IMG/VR virus record: IMGVR_UViG_3300017527_000841
Location: 1 to 26,766 of that record
Source: a virus
Reading direction: 5' to 3' (one strand)
Length of the DNA stretch: 26,766 nt
Every line of letters starts with the position of its first letter. The stretch's first letter is position 1. A program made the position numbers and the translations under genes. Of the stretch, positions 5,380 through 14,329 are shown in pieces. A model generated the notes under the pieces. It had not been told where the DNA came from. It saw only the letters and a list, made by a program, of their open reading frames with translations, and made no database searches.

Positions 5380-6974
5380 CAGTCAACCCCCTCTGCAACC
5401 AGCTGCACCTGCTCATCCTCGTGATCTGTTGCCAGGTATTTGCGGCATTTTGTCCGGTAACTGATTTTAAGCAGCGACTCACCGGTAACACTGGATTCAA
5501 GCGTACCGTCCTCCGCAAATGTGACCGTGCCCAGGTTGGTCTGCAGCCATTCAACCGCAACCCGTGCGTAGATCGGATATGAGGTGTTGCCGGTACCACT
5601 GATAAATTCTACCACCTCATCCTCAATCAGCCGCTCCTCGATGCCCAGCGGCTCAAGGTAGACCCAATCGCCTCCTGTGTGGCGCAGGGAGAAGTCATCG
5701 GCCCAGGGTGTTTGATACGCCCTGATATATTTTGTAGCAGAGGTGATCGCCTCCTCTTCCAGTCGCAACGAATCGTCACTGGTCAACTGGTCGGAGATCA
5801 AATAACGGTTGTAACCCGGCCTGTGATCGTAATTCTCACCGGTCGTGAAAAAATCAAGAGCATCGGACAGGTGGTGGTCAATGGCAGCCGTGGGCCACCT
5901 GTAGACTGCAATAGGATAAGCAGGCTCAATGGTCAGGGTGCCGTCCGGCTCTGTCTGGATAATTGCCCCGGCAGCCTGGGCAATGGTGCGGATAATGGCA
6001 AGCGGAGTCTGATCGGCAGGCATAAAGGTATCTGCCGGGATATGCCAGTCTACCGTATCCCAGTTAGTTGTGTATCCTGCAGCCAGCCCTGCCACAATAG
6101 CAGAGGCCATGCCGGACAGATCGCCGGTAAATGGCTCTGCATAAGGTGCGTCAAGCAGGGCTGTCTTTGATAACCCCTTAATCACATACTCTGCCGTGTT
6201 ATGCTCACGGTTGCGCTGTTTGGACTCGACAAAAAAGGTAAACACCACACTATCAACGGTGATGGTCAGATCATCAAGCACCCTGCAGCGCAGGTAATCA
6301 GCCTGGCCCGCCAGATGTACCTCGCAGGACATGCAGTACTGGTCACGGGTCGCCTCGATGTTGATATGGTAAAATTGCAGATCAAACTCGCCGTTGGTTC
6401 CATCAACTACAACCTGAGTGGTATAGGTGAGCATCTGACTCTCGCCGGACAGTAAGGAAAACGGCTGTATTAACTGCCGCCGGACAAGATCAGTACCCTG
6501 GAGGGAATACAGTTGCTCAGAGATAGCAACCAGCTCAGCACCGGCAATGGAATAGCGCTGTTCCAGGACTTTCTGCAAAAAATCAGGCAGGGCATAGGGT
6601 TGCTCAAGGGACGTGACAAGCCTGTACGCATCATCATACGGCTGTTCAAGCATGGTGCGCAGCTGGGCGGCATCGCCGTACCACTGCTCCAGCATCTTGA
6701 CCAGCGCAGGAGTATCACCGTAATACTGGGTCAGCAGCACCACCATTTTCAGCCCGTAGATTTGGACCAGGGTCTGCACCACCTCTACACCGGCTATGGT
6801 GTACAGCTGCTCCAGCAACCGTGTCACCATGTATGGTGTCAGATCATACGGCTGCTCAAGTATGGCCAGTACAGTAGTTGTCCCACTATCAGGGGTGGAG
6901 GCATCATGCCATGCGTTGCTGCTCCTGTTGATCCAGGCGCAGGCACCTGTATTTTTAAATGCTGCAGTGGCCAT
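5379..6974 (-). CDS. Tail hub protein with an N-terminal LEQxY repeat array
   Basis: The protein has 531 residues. Residues 38-172 hold ten copies of a 14-15 residue unit centred on L-E-Q-x-Y (Tyr/Phe at 43, 58, 73, 85, 99, 113, 127, 141, 156 and 172). From about 180 on, the sequence looks like the hub family of long tails (gp27 / Mu gpP type): strand-rich VVVDGTNGEFDLQFYHINIE, the FFVESKQRNREHNTAEYVIK segment, then AGAIIQTEPDGTLTIEPAYP, a typical hub domain. The hub closes the distal end of the tail and carries the tip. The start overlaps the upstream stop (TAATG) and has no separate ribosome site, so translation is coupled. The repeats are not part of the usual hub fold and probably form a helical or solenoid extension. 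Confidence 0.65.
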   Translation of the reverse strand: MATAAFKNTGACAWINRSSNAWHDASTPDSGTTTVLAILEQPYDLTPYMVTRLLEQLYTIAGVEVVQTLVQIYGLKMVVLLTQYYGDTPALVKMLEQWYGDAAQLRTMLEQPYDDAYRLVTSLEQPYALPDFLQKVLEQRYSIAGAELVAISEQLYSLQGTDLVRRQLIQPFSLLSGESQMLTYTTQVVVDGTNGEFDLQFYHINIEATRDQYCMSCEVHLAGQADYLRCRVLDDLTITVDSVVFTFFVESKQRNREHNTAEYVIKGLSKTALLDAPYAEPFTGDLSGMASAIVAGLAAGYTTNWDTVDWHIPADTFMPADQTPLAIIRTIAQAAGAIIQTEPDGTLTIEPAYPIAVYRWPTAAIDHHLSDALDFFTTGENYDHRPGYNRYLISDQLTSDDSLRLEEEAITSATKYIRAYQTPWADDFSLRHTGGDWVYLEPLGIEERLIEDEVVEFISGTGNTSYPIYARVAVEWLQTNLGTVTFAEDGTLESSVTGESLLKISYRTKCRKYLATDHEDEQVQLVAEGVD

Positions 6975-7375
6975 TAATAGTCGCCGTAAGTAACAACCAG
7001 GGTAACTTTTTTAGCAGAGGTCACAGCAGCCTGTGCAGCAACCGTAATTTTGTCACTTCCCTCAAGATATAGGGCCAGATCATCGCCCAAAAATGGCATG
7101 TCGGTTGCATTTAAAATTGACACAGCCGGGGCACTGCCATCGGTGCCGGACAGGGTGGGGATACTTACCGAACCGATAAGGAAACTGGTTGTAAGATCAT
7201 TATAAAAGAACTCAAGAACCACTGCGCTTGTATCATCGCTGACAGCGGATATTGAGTTGATCCGGCTGCCATTGGAGCCTGCAGTCAACAAATCCTGCTC
7301 GCTTGTGCCGTCAGCGTTTTCAATATCCAATGCAGCGTTTTTGATCGTGTCTGGAAAAATAGGTCTGTTTGCCAT
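6974..7375 (-). CDS. Small virion protein candidate (133 aa) with a capsid-type ribosome site
   Basis: The product starts MANRPIFPDTIKNAALDIEN and is Ala/Ser/Thr-rich with many short strands, ending KVTLVVTYGDY. No family name is recognised. The 22 bases covering its ribosome site and start codon are identical to those of the coat gene, which suggests strong translation and a product needed in many copies, for example a fibre or decoration component. It is followed by the hub gene through a TAATG overlap. Confidence 0.55.
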   Translation of the reverse strand: MANRPIFPDTIKNAALDIENADGTSEQDLLTAGSNGSRINSISAVSDDTSAVVLEFFYNDLTTSFLIGSVSIPTLSGTDGSAPAVSILNATDMPFLGDDLALYLEGSDKITVAAQAAVTSAKKVTLVVTYGDY

Positions 7376-7392
7376 TGTCTTGCTCCTTGTTA
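7371..7392 (-). repeat. Ribosome-site cassette, copy 1 of 2
   Basis: Read on the minus strand, this segment holds AAGGAGCAAGACAATGG at the start of the 133-aa gene. The whole 22-base block is identical to 21657-21678 at the coat gene. The core is a perfect Shine-Dalgarno AAGGAG six to seven bases before ATG. Confidence 0.75.
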
Positions 7393-7701
7393 AAATCCGC
7401 CGGGCATATTTTCATAAAGTAACTGGTCTACCATTCCGCTGTTTTGCGGTGTTCGTTCAATTAGCTCCCACCAAAAATTGCTTGGATTGCTGTCTGGTAT
7501 AATCACATCCGGTGAATCCTCAGCAGCTCCGGCCGAGTCACGGGCAACATAGACAGACAGCATATCGTCCTCCACCACATCGCAGATGTCGCCTGCAACT
7601 AGGGCGGTTGAGCTGCCGTCCGTATCGGTGGGATCAATAGCATCCAGTTTGCCGGTTGTGCCGCCAGTCAGTCCTGTTGCCCAATATCTGTTTGTTGCCA
7701 T
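7390..7701 (-). CDS. Small tail-region protein (103 aa)
   Basis: The product starts MATNRYWATGLTGGTTGKLD, has the acidic middle part DICDVVEDDMLSVYVARDSA, and contains a Trp pair (FWWELIER) before a short tail. It has no signal or membrane segment. It looks like a small fibre-linked or tail-tip protein, but the family is not recognised. The start has an AGGAG site and lies 13 bases after the fibre gene stop. Its stop sits next to the ribosome site of the 133-aa gene. Confidence 0.55.
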   Translation of the reverse strand: MATNRYWATGLTGGTTGKLDAIDPTDTDGSSTALVAGDICDVVEDDMLSVYVARDSAGAAEDSPDVIIPDSNPSNFWWELIERTPQNSGMVDQLLYENMPGGF

Positions 7702-7713
7702 TGTTTATTACTC

Positions 7714-10107
7714 CTAAAAAGCCTTGGAAAAGCCTTTGCGATTTTGCCTGATTAAGCCTGCAGGGGTAAAACCGGGCATAAAATTCATGTTGTACGATCT
7801 GGGAATATTTGCAAACGATGGAATATGCCGGTCTGCAACACCACTTGAAGGCAGGGCAAACGTAATCAGCGCATCGGTGTTTGATTTGTGGGTTACTGCC
7901 AGCCAAGCTGCGGAACGGGCCACCTTGGAAACACGAAACTCATCTACAATCAGATTTCCGTAACACCCGTCAAAGCGGCCACCAACCCTGATAGGCACAC
8001 TGGATAAATCGGCCACGGTAACGGGGTTGGTAGCTGGATCAACCACACCATCACCATACAACGACATAGCCCCGCCACTGAGTACGGTAGCCATGTTCTG
8101 GAAGGCAGTTGTGGAGGGGACAATGGCAGAGTTGACAAAATCACCGCCAACAGAAATGCCATAAAAACTCCCTGCGGAATTAAGACCAAACTGGAGCGTG
8201 CCGGAGCTTGCATTACCGATAGTACCTATCATCTTGTAGGCTCCGACAGTACCCCACTTGACACTGGCCTCCATGGTCATTGCTGCTTCCAAGGCGGAAA
8301 AATCGTCCGAGCTACTGTCCAAATGGTCATCGCTGCCATCCAGATCAACACCCTTGCCTATCAGGCCATTAACCAGATCACCAGAGGTCATGGTGCCACT
8401 GGAGGTCAGGTCATAACTACCTGTGGAATCAAGCATTTGCGGAGCAGTGCCTGACGGGTCTTGAGCCATGTGAAGGACAGCCGCAAAGTTTGAATCCCAC
8501 ACGTTCTGTGCCGGGGTGTCCCCGGTGTCACCTATATATGTGTTGTTATCCGGCTGGGCAGAGTCGTAATACAGGTTGAGGACAGTAGCAGCAGATGCAG
8601 AGATAGAGGGAATTTTAATCCACAACTGGGCTGTCTCGTTTGCACCATCCCACCGCTCTATCTCGCAGTAACATTGGACTCCGGTATCACCGATTTCAAA
8701 GGCAAGTTGCTTCGGTGTATCTTCCCATACTACTGTGCCGGAGTTAACCGTGAAGTTGTCAACTAAAGCGGAACAAGCCGGGTTTGTCGCCCACGTACTT
8801 GTCCATATGTGTATATTAACGTCACTTGTCGTTACTGTTGCTGTCTGTTGTAATGTCCAGCTTGATCCATTCCAGTAATATAAATTTATTGTAGAGCCTG
8901 ATCTGACAATACGCAATTTACCGGACGTATCGGTAGTAGCAGCTGGGGTGCCGTTTGTAGGTGTCCCGGCAACATAAACGGCAGAACTGTAATAAGAGCT
9001 GGTTCCATCGCTATATATGAATACATAGCCCCTGTCATCGGTATCTTCATTTATCTCTATGCCGAACGCGCCTGCATTTCCGGCAGAAGTGAAACTTGAA
9101 AAATCCACTTGAACGTCAAGATTTCCACTAATTTTAAAGATAGTTTTAACTGCGTCATCAATAGAGTTGTCTCTTCTCACCCTTAAAGCATTACCCTGTA
9201 TTGTCGGTGTTCCGGCTTTAACCTCCCACAACCGTGTATCCGGAGCATCACCATCAGTGCCGGTGAAATTATCATCAACATCAGCTGGGGTCAGCTCGTC
9301 AAACACGGCAGAGGCATCAAAACTGGACTTACCGCTGGAGGTGCCAAGATTAATCAGCACCGGAAAGTCAGTCAGCGCACTGCCTACATCGGCTGCAGCA
9401 ATGGTCAGCTTGAGCTTATTATCCTCATCAAAGGGCAGAGAGTATGGCGCAGTGGGCGGAGTAAAATCAGCCGTCCAGCGGGCAATTCCTTTGGAAACTC
9501 GAAACTCGTCAATATAGCCAAGGAAATGTTGAGAGGTAAACAGTCCCAGCCCCCCTACGGTGAAAATTGTAGACGAATTTGCAATGGTTTCTCCAGTAAC
9601 ATCACCAGTTCCGTCTGCAGTTCCGTCTATGTATTGTGTGAGGGTATTACCGTTGCGGACAATGGCAACATGATGCCAGTTAGTGTCGGTAATTGTAGCT
9701 GTTGTTGTAGCAGTAACCGTGCCGCCACCGGACTTGGCAAAGATAGTGCGGAAAGTATCATCGGCCTGGAAAAGCGCATCAAGGCTTCTGCTTGAGCCTC
9801 CTGAGTCTGATTGCCCAAAAAATCTTTCAACAGCCCCACTTCGTGTTCTTCGCAACCAGAAATCAATAGTAAAATCACCGGAGCCAAAGTCCCAGTCAGC
9901 AGAGTCGGGAACAGACAGGTAATCACCCGTGCCGTCAAAATGTATTGATGTTCTGTTAAATTTCTTTTGATCTACCTCGTGGTGCGTATTGCCATTGACA
10001 GTAATCGTATGGCCGGAGCCGGAACGATCCGGAAAGGTGGCATTCCCATCAGCTGCATCGGAGTGGATCAGCAGTTTAGTATAGCTGTCATTACCCGATA
10101 AACTCAT
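7714..10107 (-). CDS. LamG/DUF2341 tail fibre, probable receptor-binding protein
   Basis: The start at 10107 (MSLSGNDSYTKLLIHSDAAD) overlaps the upstream stop as ATGA, giving 797 residues. The first concanavalin-like LamG domain covers about residues 10-215 (IHFDGTGDYLSVPDS; WHHVAIVRNG; GYIDEFRVSKGIARWTADF). A DUF2341 domain starts at about 230 (LTDFPVLINLG) and resumes at about 480 (KQLAFEIGDTG; EIERWDGANETAQLWIKIPS; LNLYYDSAQPDN). Between the halves is an extra jelly-roll-like domain of about 170 residues starting near DDNFTGTDGDAPDTRLW. A second LamG domain covers about 590-750 and ends VDEFRVSKVARSAAWLAVTH. These folds bind sugars or surface polymers, so this is the likely host-recognition fibre. 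Confidence 0.7.
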   Translation of the reverse strand: MSLSGNDSYTKLLIHSDAADGNATFPDRSGSGHTITVNGNTHHEVDQKKFNRTSIHFDGTGDYLSVPDSADWDFGSGDFTIDFWLRRTRSGAVERFFGQSDSGGSSRSLDALFQADDTFRTIFAKSGGGTVTATTTATITDTNWHHVAIVRNGNTLTQYIDGTADGTGDVTGETIANSSTIFTVGGLGLFTSQHFLGYIDEFRVSKGIARWTADFTPPTAPYSLPFDEDNKLKLTIAAADVGSALTDFPVLINLGTSSGKSSFDASAVFDELTPADVDDNFTGTDGDAPDTRLWEVKAGTPTIQGNALRVRRDNSIDDAVKTIFKISGNLDVQVDFSSFTSAGNAGAFGIEINEDTDDRGYVFIYSDGTSSYYSSAVYVAGTPTNGTPAATTDTSGKLRIVRSGSTINLYYWNGSSWTLQQTATVTTSDVNIHIWTSTWATNPACSALVDNFTVNSGTVVWEDTPKQLAFEIGDTGVQCYCEIERWDGANETAQLWIKIPSISASAATVLNLYYDSAQPDNNTYIGDTGDTPAQNVWDSNFAAVLHMAQDPSGTAPQMLDSTGSYDLTSSGTMTSGDLVNGLIGKGVDLDGSDDHLDSSSDDFSALEAAMTMEASVKWGTVGAYKMIGTIGNASSGTLQFGLNSAGSFYGISVGGDFVNSAIVPSTTAFQNMATVLSGGAMSLYGDGVVDPATNPVTVADLSSVPIRVGGRFDGCYGNLIVDEFRVSKVARSAAWLAVTHKSNTDALITFALPSSGVADRHIPSFANIPRSYNMNFMPGFTPAGLIRQNRKGFSKAF

Positions 10108-10403
10108 GCCACCACCCTGCTGTATCCGCATTTAAGGGAGCAACGGACAATTTTTAGGCCATCAATGCTCCACGGCCCCACAATGCGACCCACTTTACAT
10201 GAAGGGCAGTCGGGAAGAGCGGGTACCGGAGGCTGCACGGTTCTTCTTTTTTTCACTCTGCCAACCGTTCCAACCCGCTTGGTCAGGCTGCGTGACAATC
10301 GCTCTCGAACAAAACGCACATCTGATATACCTTCTGCCTCAAACTGGTTGAGCAGGGCAATGAACGATTGAATATCTTTTAAATTATAAGCACTTAAATT
10401 CAT
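10104..10403 (-). CDS. Zinc-ribbon protein (99 aa)
   Basis: From the ATG at 10403 the product starts MNLSAYNLKDIQSFIALLNQ. It has a helical N-terminal half, a basic link (RVKKRRTV) and a C-terminal zinc ribbon made of two Cys pairs: DCPSCKVGRIVG and, about 20 residues later, RCSLKCGYS. A Zn ribbon of this type may bind nucleic acid or stabilise a small structural protein. It lies between the Cys-rich tail protein and the fibre, with 1- and 4-base overlaps. An ATG at 10415 in the same frame is an alternative start. The role is unknown; a fibre chaperone or late regulator (Com/Ogr-like) are options. Confidence 0.55.
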   Translation of the reverse strand: MNLSAYNLKDIQSFIALLNQFEAEGISDVRFVRERLSRSLTKRVGTVGRVKKRRTVQPPVPALPDCPSCKVGRIVGPWSIDGLKIVRCSLKCGYSRVVA

Positions 10404-12445
10404 CAGCACACCCATTCATAATAGCCATAACTTACGGGAGTTAAGCAAGTTACATATTGATAGGTACCATTTTCAGGATCAAATATATAATCGTCCCTAA
10501 AAGCAATCATGTGACCTGAATTATTTGGACAGCCGGTTGAAGCTAAGTATTTCCAAGACATAAGAGCCACCATGCTTTTGAAATTAAGACAAAATTCAAG
10601 TGTGTTACCCACTGTACAGTTCCCATCTGGCCAGGGATTCGGCCTGCAGAGGTTTGGGTGATGGTCATATATTCGTTCTGTAATTTTATACTTTCCGTTG
10701 TCCATCTCAAAATCATGATAAGACGTGCCTACATACGCTGTAGCATCGCTCCCACATGGCGCAAGAGCCTTGTCAAGCTCTACCCAGTGTCCTTCTGTGC
10801 TACGAACATAACTGCTTACAGAACTGCAACCATCATCTATGCCCACGGCAGCAGCTCCACAGGCATCTGCATCTGCATGTATTTCTATTGATCTGCCGTT
10901 TACAATGCCGTCCCGTATAGTATGAGCGGCATCAAGCCAAAAACCATCACCACGCACGCTAACATTAAGTGGCAACGTGCCGCCGGTTACAAGAACTACC
11001 GCAAAACTACCAGGAGTAACAGTTACAGCGGAATTGTCATAATCCCAAAGCAGTTGCGACACCTCATCGCAGCAATCCTGCTGGCCAACGTCCTGCGTGG
11101 TGATTATCTCTCCGCATTTACCCTCCAGTGGGCCGACAGGGATTATCTTTGCGTTGTTCCCGTGGGCCTGCTTGATGTCCTGTGTCTGTTTCTCTGTCGG
11201 TGGTTGCCCAGTAAATGGTGCGTGGTGTTCCTCGCATAGTGGTAACGGGGTATCACCGAACAAATCACTCCACTCGTCACAGCATTTTTGCTCGTAAAAG
11301 GCGGGATCATTTACATCATCAACTCCGCAATCAATGTATTTTTCACCGCCAGCTTCCGCTTCGCCACTTAAAGTAGATCCTGTATTGTAACCTGGAGGAC
11401 AAGGTGTCGGCTCTTTTTCGGTTGCTGTACTTTTATCGCCACCACAGGCACATATGGTGTTATATTTGACATTTTTAAAACAAACTCTATTGCAGTACTC
11501 TAAACACTTGGATAAATAACTACTATCAGCATATCGCTCGTTACACTCTGCTATGCAGGCTTCACGAGTCCATTCTTCATCGTCACCTAAACCGGCATCG
11601 CCCTCAACGTGAGTTGAGCCTGCATATCTGCATATTGCAGCCGCCTCTTCCTCTTCCACCGACTCATCTGTTTCAGGCTTGCTTAAAACAAGCAGCTCGT
11701 ACATATAGTGATAAAAGGCCAGGCAGGCGCATTTGATATCCTTTACCTCATCCAGCTCATCGCCGTCCTCACTACCTGAGTACCAACCCTCACCCAGCCA
11801 CCCTTCAGGACTGGAGCCGGTTATTACCTCCGACTCAGTGTTTTCAATACCAGTCACATGGATACTTATCAGATCAAAAACGGTGACAAATTCAGCCCGT
11901 AACACCCCGGTAAAATTACCTTCCCAGTAGAACGTATTGCCGACCACATGAATATCAGGCCCATCAACACCCTGCCAGGCTGCAAACAGGTTCCGCACTA
12001 TGGGTGTATCCAAGGTAATGGATGACTGGTTTTCAATGTCCAGGGTTATGACTCGATCCTCTTCGGTACGAGCCGGGCCGCCGGTCACTGAACCGTTTGA
12101 CAGTACCAGTTTGTACACTTCACCCTGGTGAGAGCGGTACACCCGTATTTGCACATCGTATGCGCCTGGGTCACCCGCTTCCTCAAAAGCAGCAAGCGCA
12201 TCGCAGGTCGGCAGCGTGAGCAGGTCAAGCGCACGATCCCAGTCTGTGCCGTCCGGCTTTTCAGGTTCCGGCTGGGAATCTACTTCCCCGCAAATAGAGG
12301 TGTCATACAGCGAGTCAATAAATTCAGCCGCCTCGCCAACAGTCATCTGCCCGTCATCAGGCTCTACCAGCTCCATGCGCAGCCAGTACGGGTCAACCAG
12401 GCTCTTTCCAAGGCCGAAATTAATTGTCAGCGAATGTTCGGTCAT
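10403..12445 (-). CDS. Large Cys-rich tail protein, third member of the MTExxLTIxF set
   Basis: From the ATG at 12445 (ATGA overlap with the upstream stop) the protein has 680 residues and starts MTEHSLTINFGLGKSLVDPY. Residues 1-200 match the plan of the two genes before it: the MTExxLTIxF start and a mid segment HVVGNTFYWEGNFTGVLRAE. Then follows an acidic region and a dense Cys cluster at about 225-390 (KCACLAF; CIAECNERY; KCLEYCNRVC; TICACGG). The C-terminal half is strand-rich with scattered Cys (DCCDE, GCSSV, TCLT). I count about 29 Cys, mostly in pairs, unusual for a cytoplasmically assembled virion protein. There is no signal peptide. Metal binding, disulfide stabilisation after release, or surface adhesion are possible; no family is known to me. 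Confidence 0.6.
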   Translation of the reverse strand: MTEHSLTINFGLGKSLVDPYWLRMELVEPDDGQMTVGEAAEFIDSLYDTSICGEVDSQPEPEKPDGTDWDRALDLLTLPTCDALAAFEEAGDPGAYDVQIRVYRSHQGEVYKLVLSNGSVTGGPARTEEDRVITLDIENQSSITLDTPIVRNLFAAWQGVDGPDIHVVGNTFYWEGNFTGVLRAEFVTVFDLISIHVTGIENTESEVITGSSPEGWLGEGWYSGSEDGDELDEVKDIKCACLAFYHYMYELLVLSKPETDESVEEEEAAAICRYAGSTHVEGDAGLGDDEEWTREACIAECNERYADSSYLSKCLEYCNRVCFKNVKYNTICACGGDKSTATEKEPTPCPPGYNTGSTLSGEAEAGGEKYIDCGVDDVNDPAFYEQKCCDEWSDLFGDTPLPLCEEHHAPFTGQPPTEKQTQDIKQAHGNNAKIIPVGPLEGKCGEIITTQDVGQQDCCDEVSQLLWDYDNSAVTVTPGSFAVVLVTGGTLPLNVSVRGDGFWLDAAHTIRDGIVNGRSIEIHADADACGAAAVGIDDGCSSVSSYVRSTEGHWVELDKALAPCGSDATAYVGTSYHDFEMDNGKYKITERIYDHHPNLCRPNPWPDGNCTVGNTLEFCLNFKSMVALMSWKYLASTGCPNNSGHMIAFRDDYIFDPENGTYQYVTCLTPVSYGYYEWVC

Positions 12446-13488
12446 TTTTTGCCGCACCAGCTGTTCTCATCCTGTTCCTCTTCTATGGCTGCCAGCTCTA
12501 TGCCGGTACAGGAAGATATGTACACATTGACAATGGGGTCACCATCACCATTAATAGATCCGCACATATTAAAAATACTTTGATCGCCGTCAGCATTACT
12601 ACCATCACCGTCACATGCTTCAAGCAAGTCTTTGAGACATTGTGGTATTTCCATCCTCAGTGACTCGGATTGTTCCTCTCCATCGTCAAACCACTTTGCT
12701 ATCACCGTGACCTGCAGGTTGGTGATAGACAGCCCTGTCATGTTGATCGGCTCATTCGGCACTATTTCGTTTCCTTTGTTGCTCTCCCAGGTTTTAATGT
12801 CGGTAAACCCGTAATACTGATCCAAATAATCCTGGTAGCTGCCATACCCATCACCACCGGCCTCTATCCACTCTTCCTCTGTCGGCAGAGTACCATCAGG
12901 CTTGTTGGGTATGGTTTTAACCAGGCGTACATTAACTTCATGCTGGCCGCCTTTCTTTTTGCCTTTTATCCGCACTACGCCAAACACCGGCTTATCGACA
13001 CGCATGGTGGTCAACCCGTCCATAACCGGATCATCTAAGTCATCCACCACTTTGCCGTCTTTGTCATAACAGGGAGTCTCCCACCGGGCGCTGGTTACCT
13101 CGGTCAACATAAAATCGAACTCAATCGTGTCAGACAGTTCAAAGGTGGCAGAGAAGTCAACCGCCTTTTCAACCATTTTAGGTGGCGACACGTTTCCCAG
13201 TGATGCCCCGATTGTATGCGGCAAGGTAAGGCTGGACGGCCAGGAATAGAAATTAAACCAGGAGACAACGGAGTTACCGTCAATATAAGCCGGGCATTTA
13301 TCCGGCTTATATGTCCTGGCAGACAAACCTGATTTGGCACGGGCAACCATTTGCTTGAGGTCATACATGGTGACCGTTTTCTTTGATTCAGACTCCTTAA
13401 TCTGCTCCAAATGGACAAACCGCCGGTTAGCCGTGGCTGTTTCAGAGTCGCTATCTGTAAATGAGATAGTAAGAGCGGCCTCAGTCAT
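12442..13488 (-). CDS. Tail protein, second member of the MTExxLTIxF set
   Basis: I chose the ATG at 13488 because AGGAG lies five bases upstream and it restores the shared N-terminus MTEAALTISFTDSDSETATA; the frame extends ten codons further without support. The protein has 348 residues. Its middle (SARWETPCYDKDGKV, then KPVFGVVRIKGKKKG) matches the segment KAWIGRCYDNEGNI...KVYGSLRIRY of the gene before it. A long insert (WIEAGGDGYGSYQDYLDQYY) and a Cys-containing C-terminus follow. It overlaps the first member by 8 bases and the third by 4. It is probably a tail-tip or side-fibre structural protein. Confidence 0.6.
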   Translation of the reverse strand: MTEAALTISFTDSDSETATANRRFVHLEQIKESESKKTVTMYDLKQMVARAKSGLSARTYKPDKCPAYIDGNSVVSWFNFYSWPSSLTLPHTIGASLGNVSPPKMVEKAVDFSATFELSDTIEFDFMLTEVTSARWETPCYDKDGKVVDDLDDPVMDGLTTMRVDKPVFGVVRIKGKKKGGQHEVNVRLVKTIPNKPDGTLPTEEEWIEAGGDGYGSYQDYLDQYYGFTDIKTWESNKGNEIVPNEPINMTGLSITNLQVTVIAKWFDDGEEQSESLRMEIPQCLKDLLEACDGDGSNADGDQSIFNMCGSINGDGDPIVNVYISSCTGIELAAIEEEQDENSWCGKK

Positions 13489-14329
13489 CGCACTCCTCTT
13501 TGACGGAATCCCAGTCAACCGACTCGATTATCCTATCGTCTGTAATTTCCCTGCTGCAATAATCTTGGTCAATAAGCCGATCCGCTGTCACAGCAGCAGG
13601 GAATCTGTGACCGTCCGGGTTGCAGATATCAACGCCGGATATTCTCATAAAATTACCGTCATCGTCGTACCATGCACCGTTGCCGCACTCACCTTCAAGC
13701 TCCTCAAAGTTGGCCGGAGCCTCTATATCAGTCCATTCAACACCGCCGTCATAGACAGCGTAGGCAACCGACTGGTACGTGTTCTCAATGGCATTAAGCC
13801 GTTTGCTGACAATGACATGATAAGTATGCCTGATAGCCATATACCGGATGCGCAGACTGCCGTAGACTTTCTTGCTGAGTATAATTTTATTGCCAACAAT
13901 AGTTACTTCTGGCCTGATTGTTATGTTGCCTTCATTGTCATAACAACGCCCTATCCATGCCTTTGTTATAACGGCAAATATCGGATAGTCAGTCTCATGC
14001 TCAAGTTGCAATCCACATTGAATAATCTCCTCTCTAAATGGAACACCCAACGGCCCATGAGTTACCCTGCCGTGCGACACCTTGAACCGGTAGCTCATGT
14101 GCGGATTACCGGGATACACGTATACCGTGGCCCGGAACTCACCATTAAGCCCGCCGCAGTTTGCATTAGGCCAGCGACCACCGTATACAGCCGCCGATAC
14201 GGCAAGAATGGCCTGCATGTTGGTGGTTTTGCCGACATCCTTGCCCCACGGCTCCTGCTCGATTTTCAAATAGTTTTCAGGAGTAGCAGAGCTGTCGGAA
14301 AAAGGTATGGTTAAGCTGGCCTCAGTCAT
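13481..14329 (-). CDS. Tail protein, first member of the MTExxLTIxF set
   Basis: The protein has 282 residues and starts MTEASLTIPFSDSSATPENY. The pattern continues with beta-rich FRATVYVYPGNPHMSYRFKV, then the conserved mid segment ITKAWIGRCYDNEGNI and VYGSLRIRYMAIRHTYHVIV. The C-terminal third carries several Cys and acidic residues. There is no signal or membrane segment. The gene starts two bases after the stop of the 336-aa gene. With the next two genes it forms a tandem set in which the copies grow in size (282, 348, 680 residues). A role in the tail tip or fibre base is inferred from position. Confidence 0.6.
   Translation of the reverse strand: MTEASLTIPFSDSSATPENYLKIEQEPWGKDVGKTTNMQAILAVSAAVYGGRWPNANCGGLNGEFRATVYVYPGNPHMSYRFKVSHGRVTHGPLGVPFREEIIQCGLQLEHETDYPIFAVITKAWIGRCYDNEGNITIRPEVTIVGNKIILSKKVYGSLRIRYMAIRHTYHVIVSKRLNAIENTYQSVAYAVYDGGVEWTDIEAPANFEELEGECGNGAWYDDDGNFMRISGVDICNPDGHRFPAAVTADRLIDQDYCSREITDDRIIESVDWDSVKEECDD

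Noticed and set aside
13334-14314. Plus-strand ORF of 326 codons
   Set aside because: It lies opposite two coupled minus-strand tail genes with strong starts and shared N-termini. The plus product has no coherent domain pattern.
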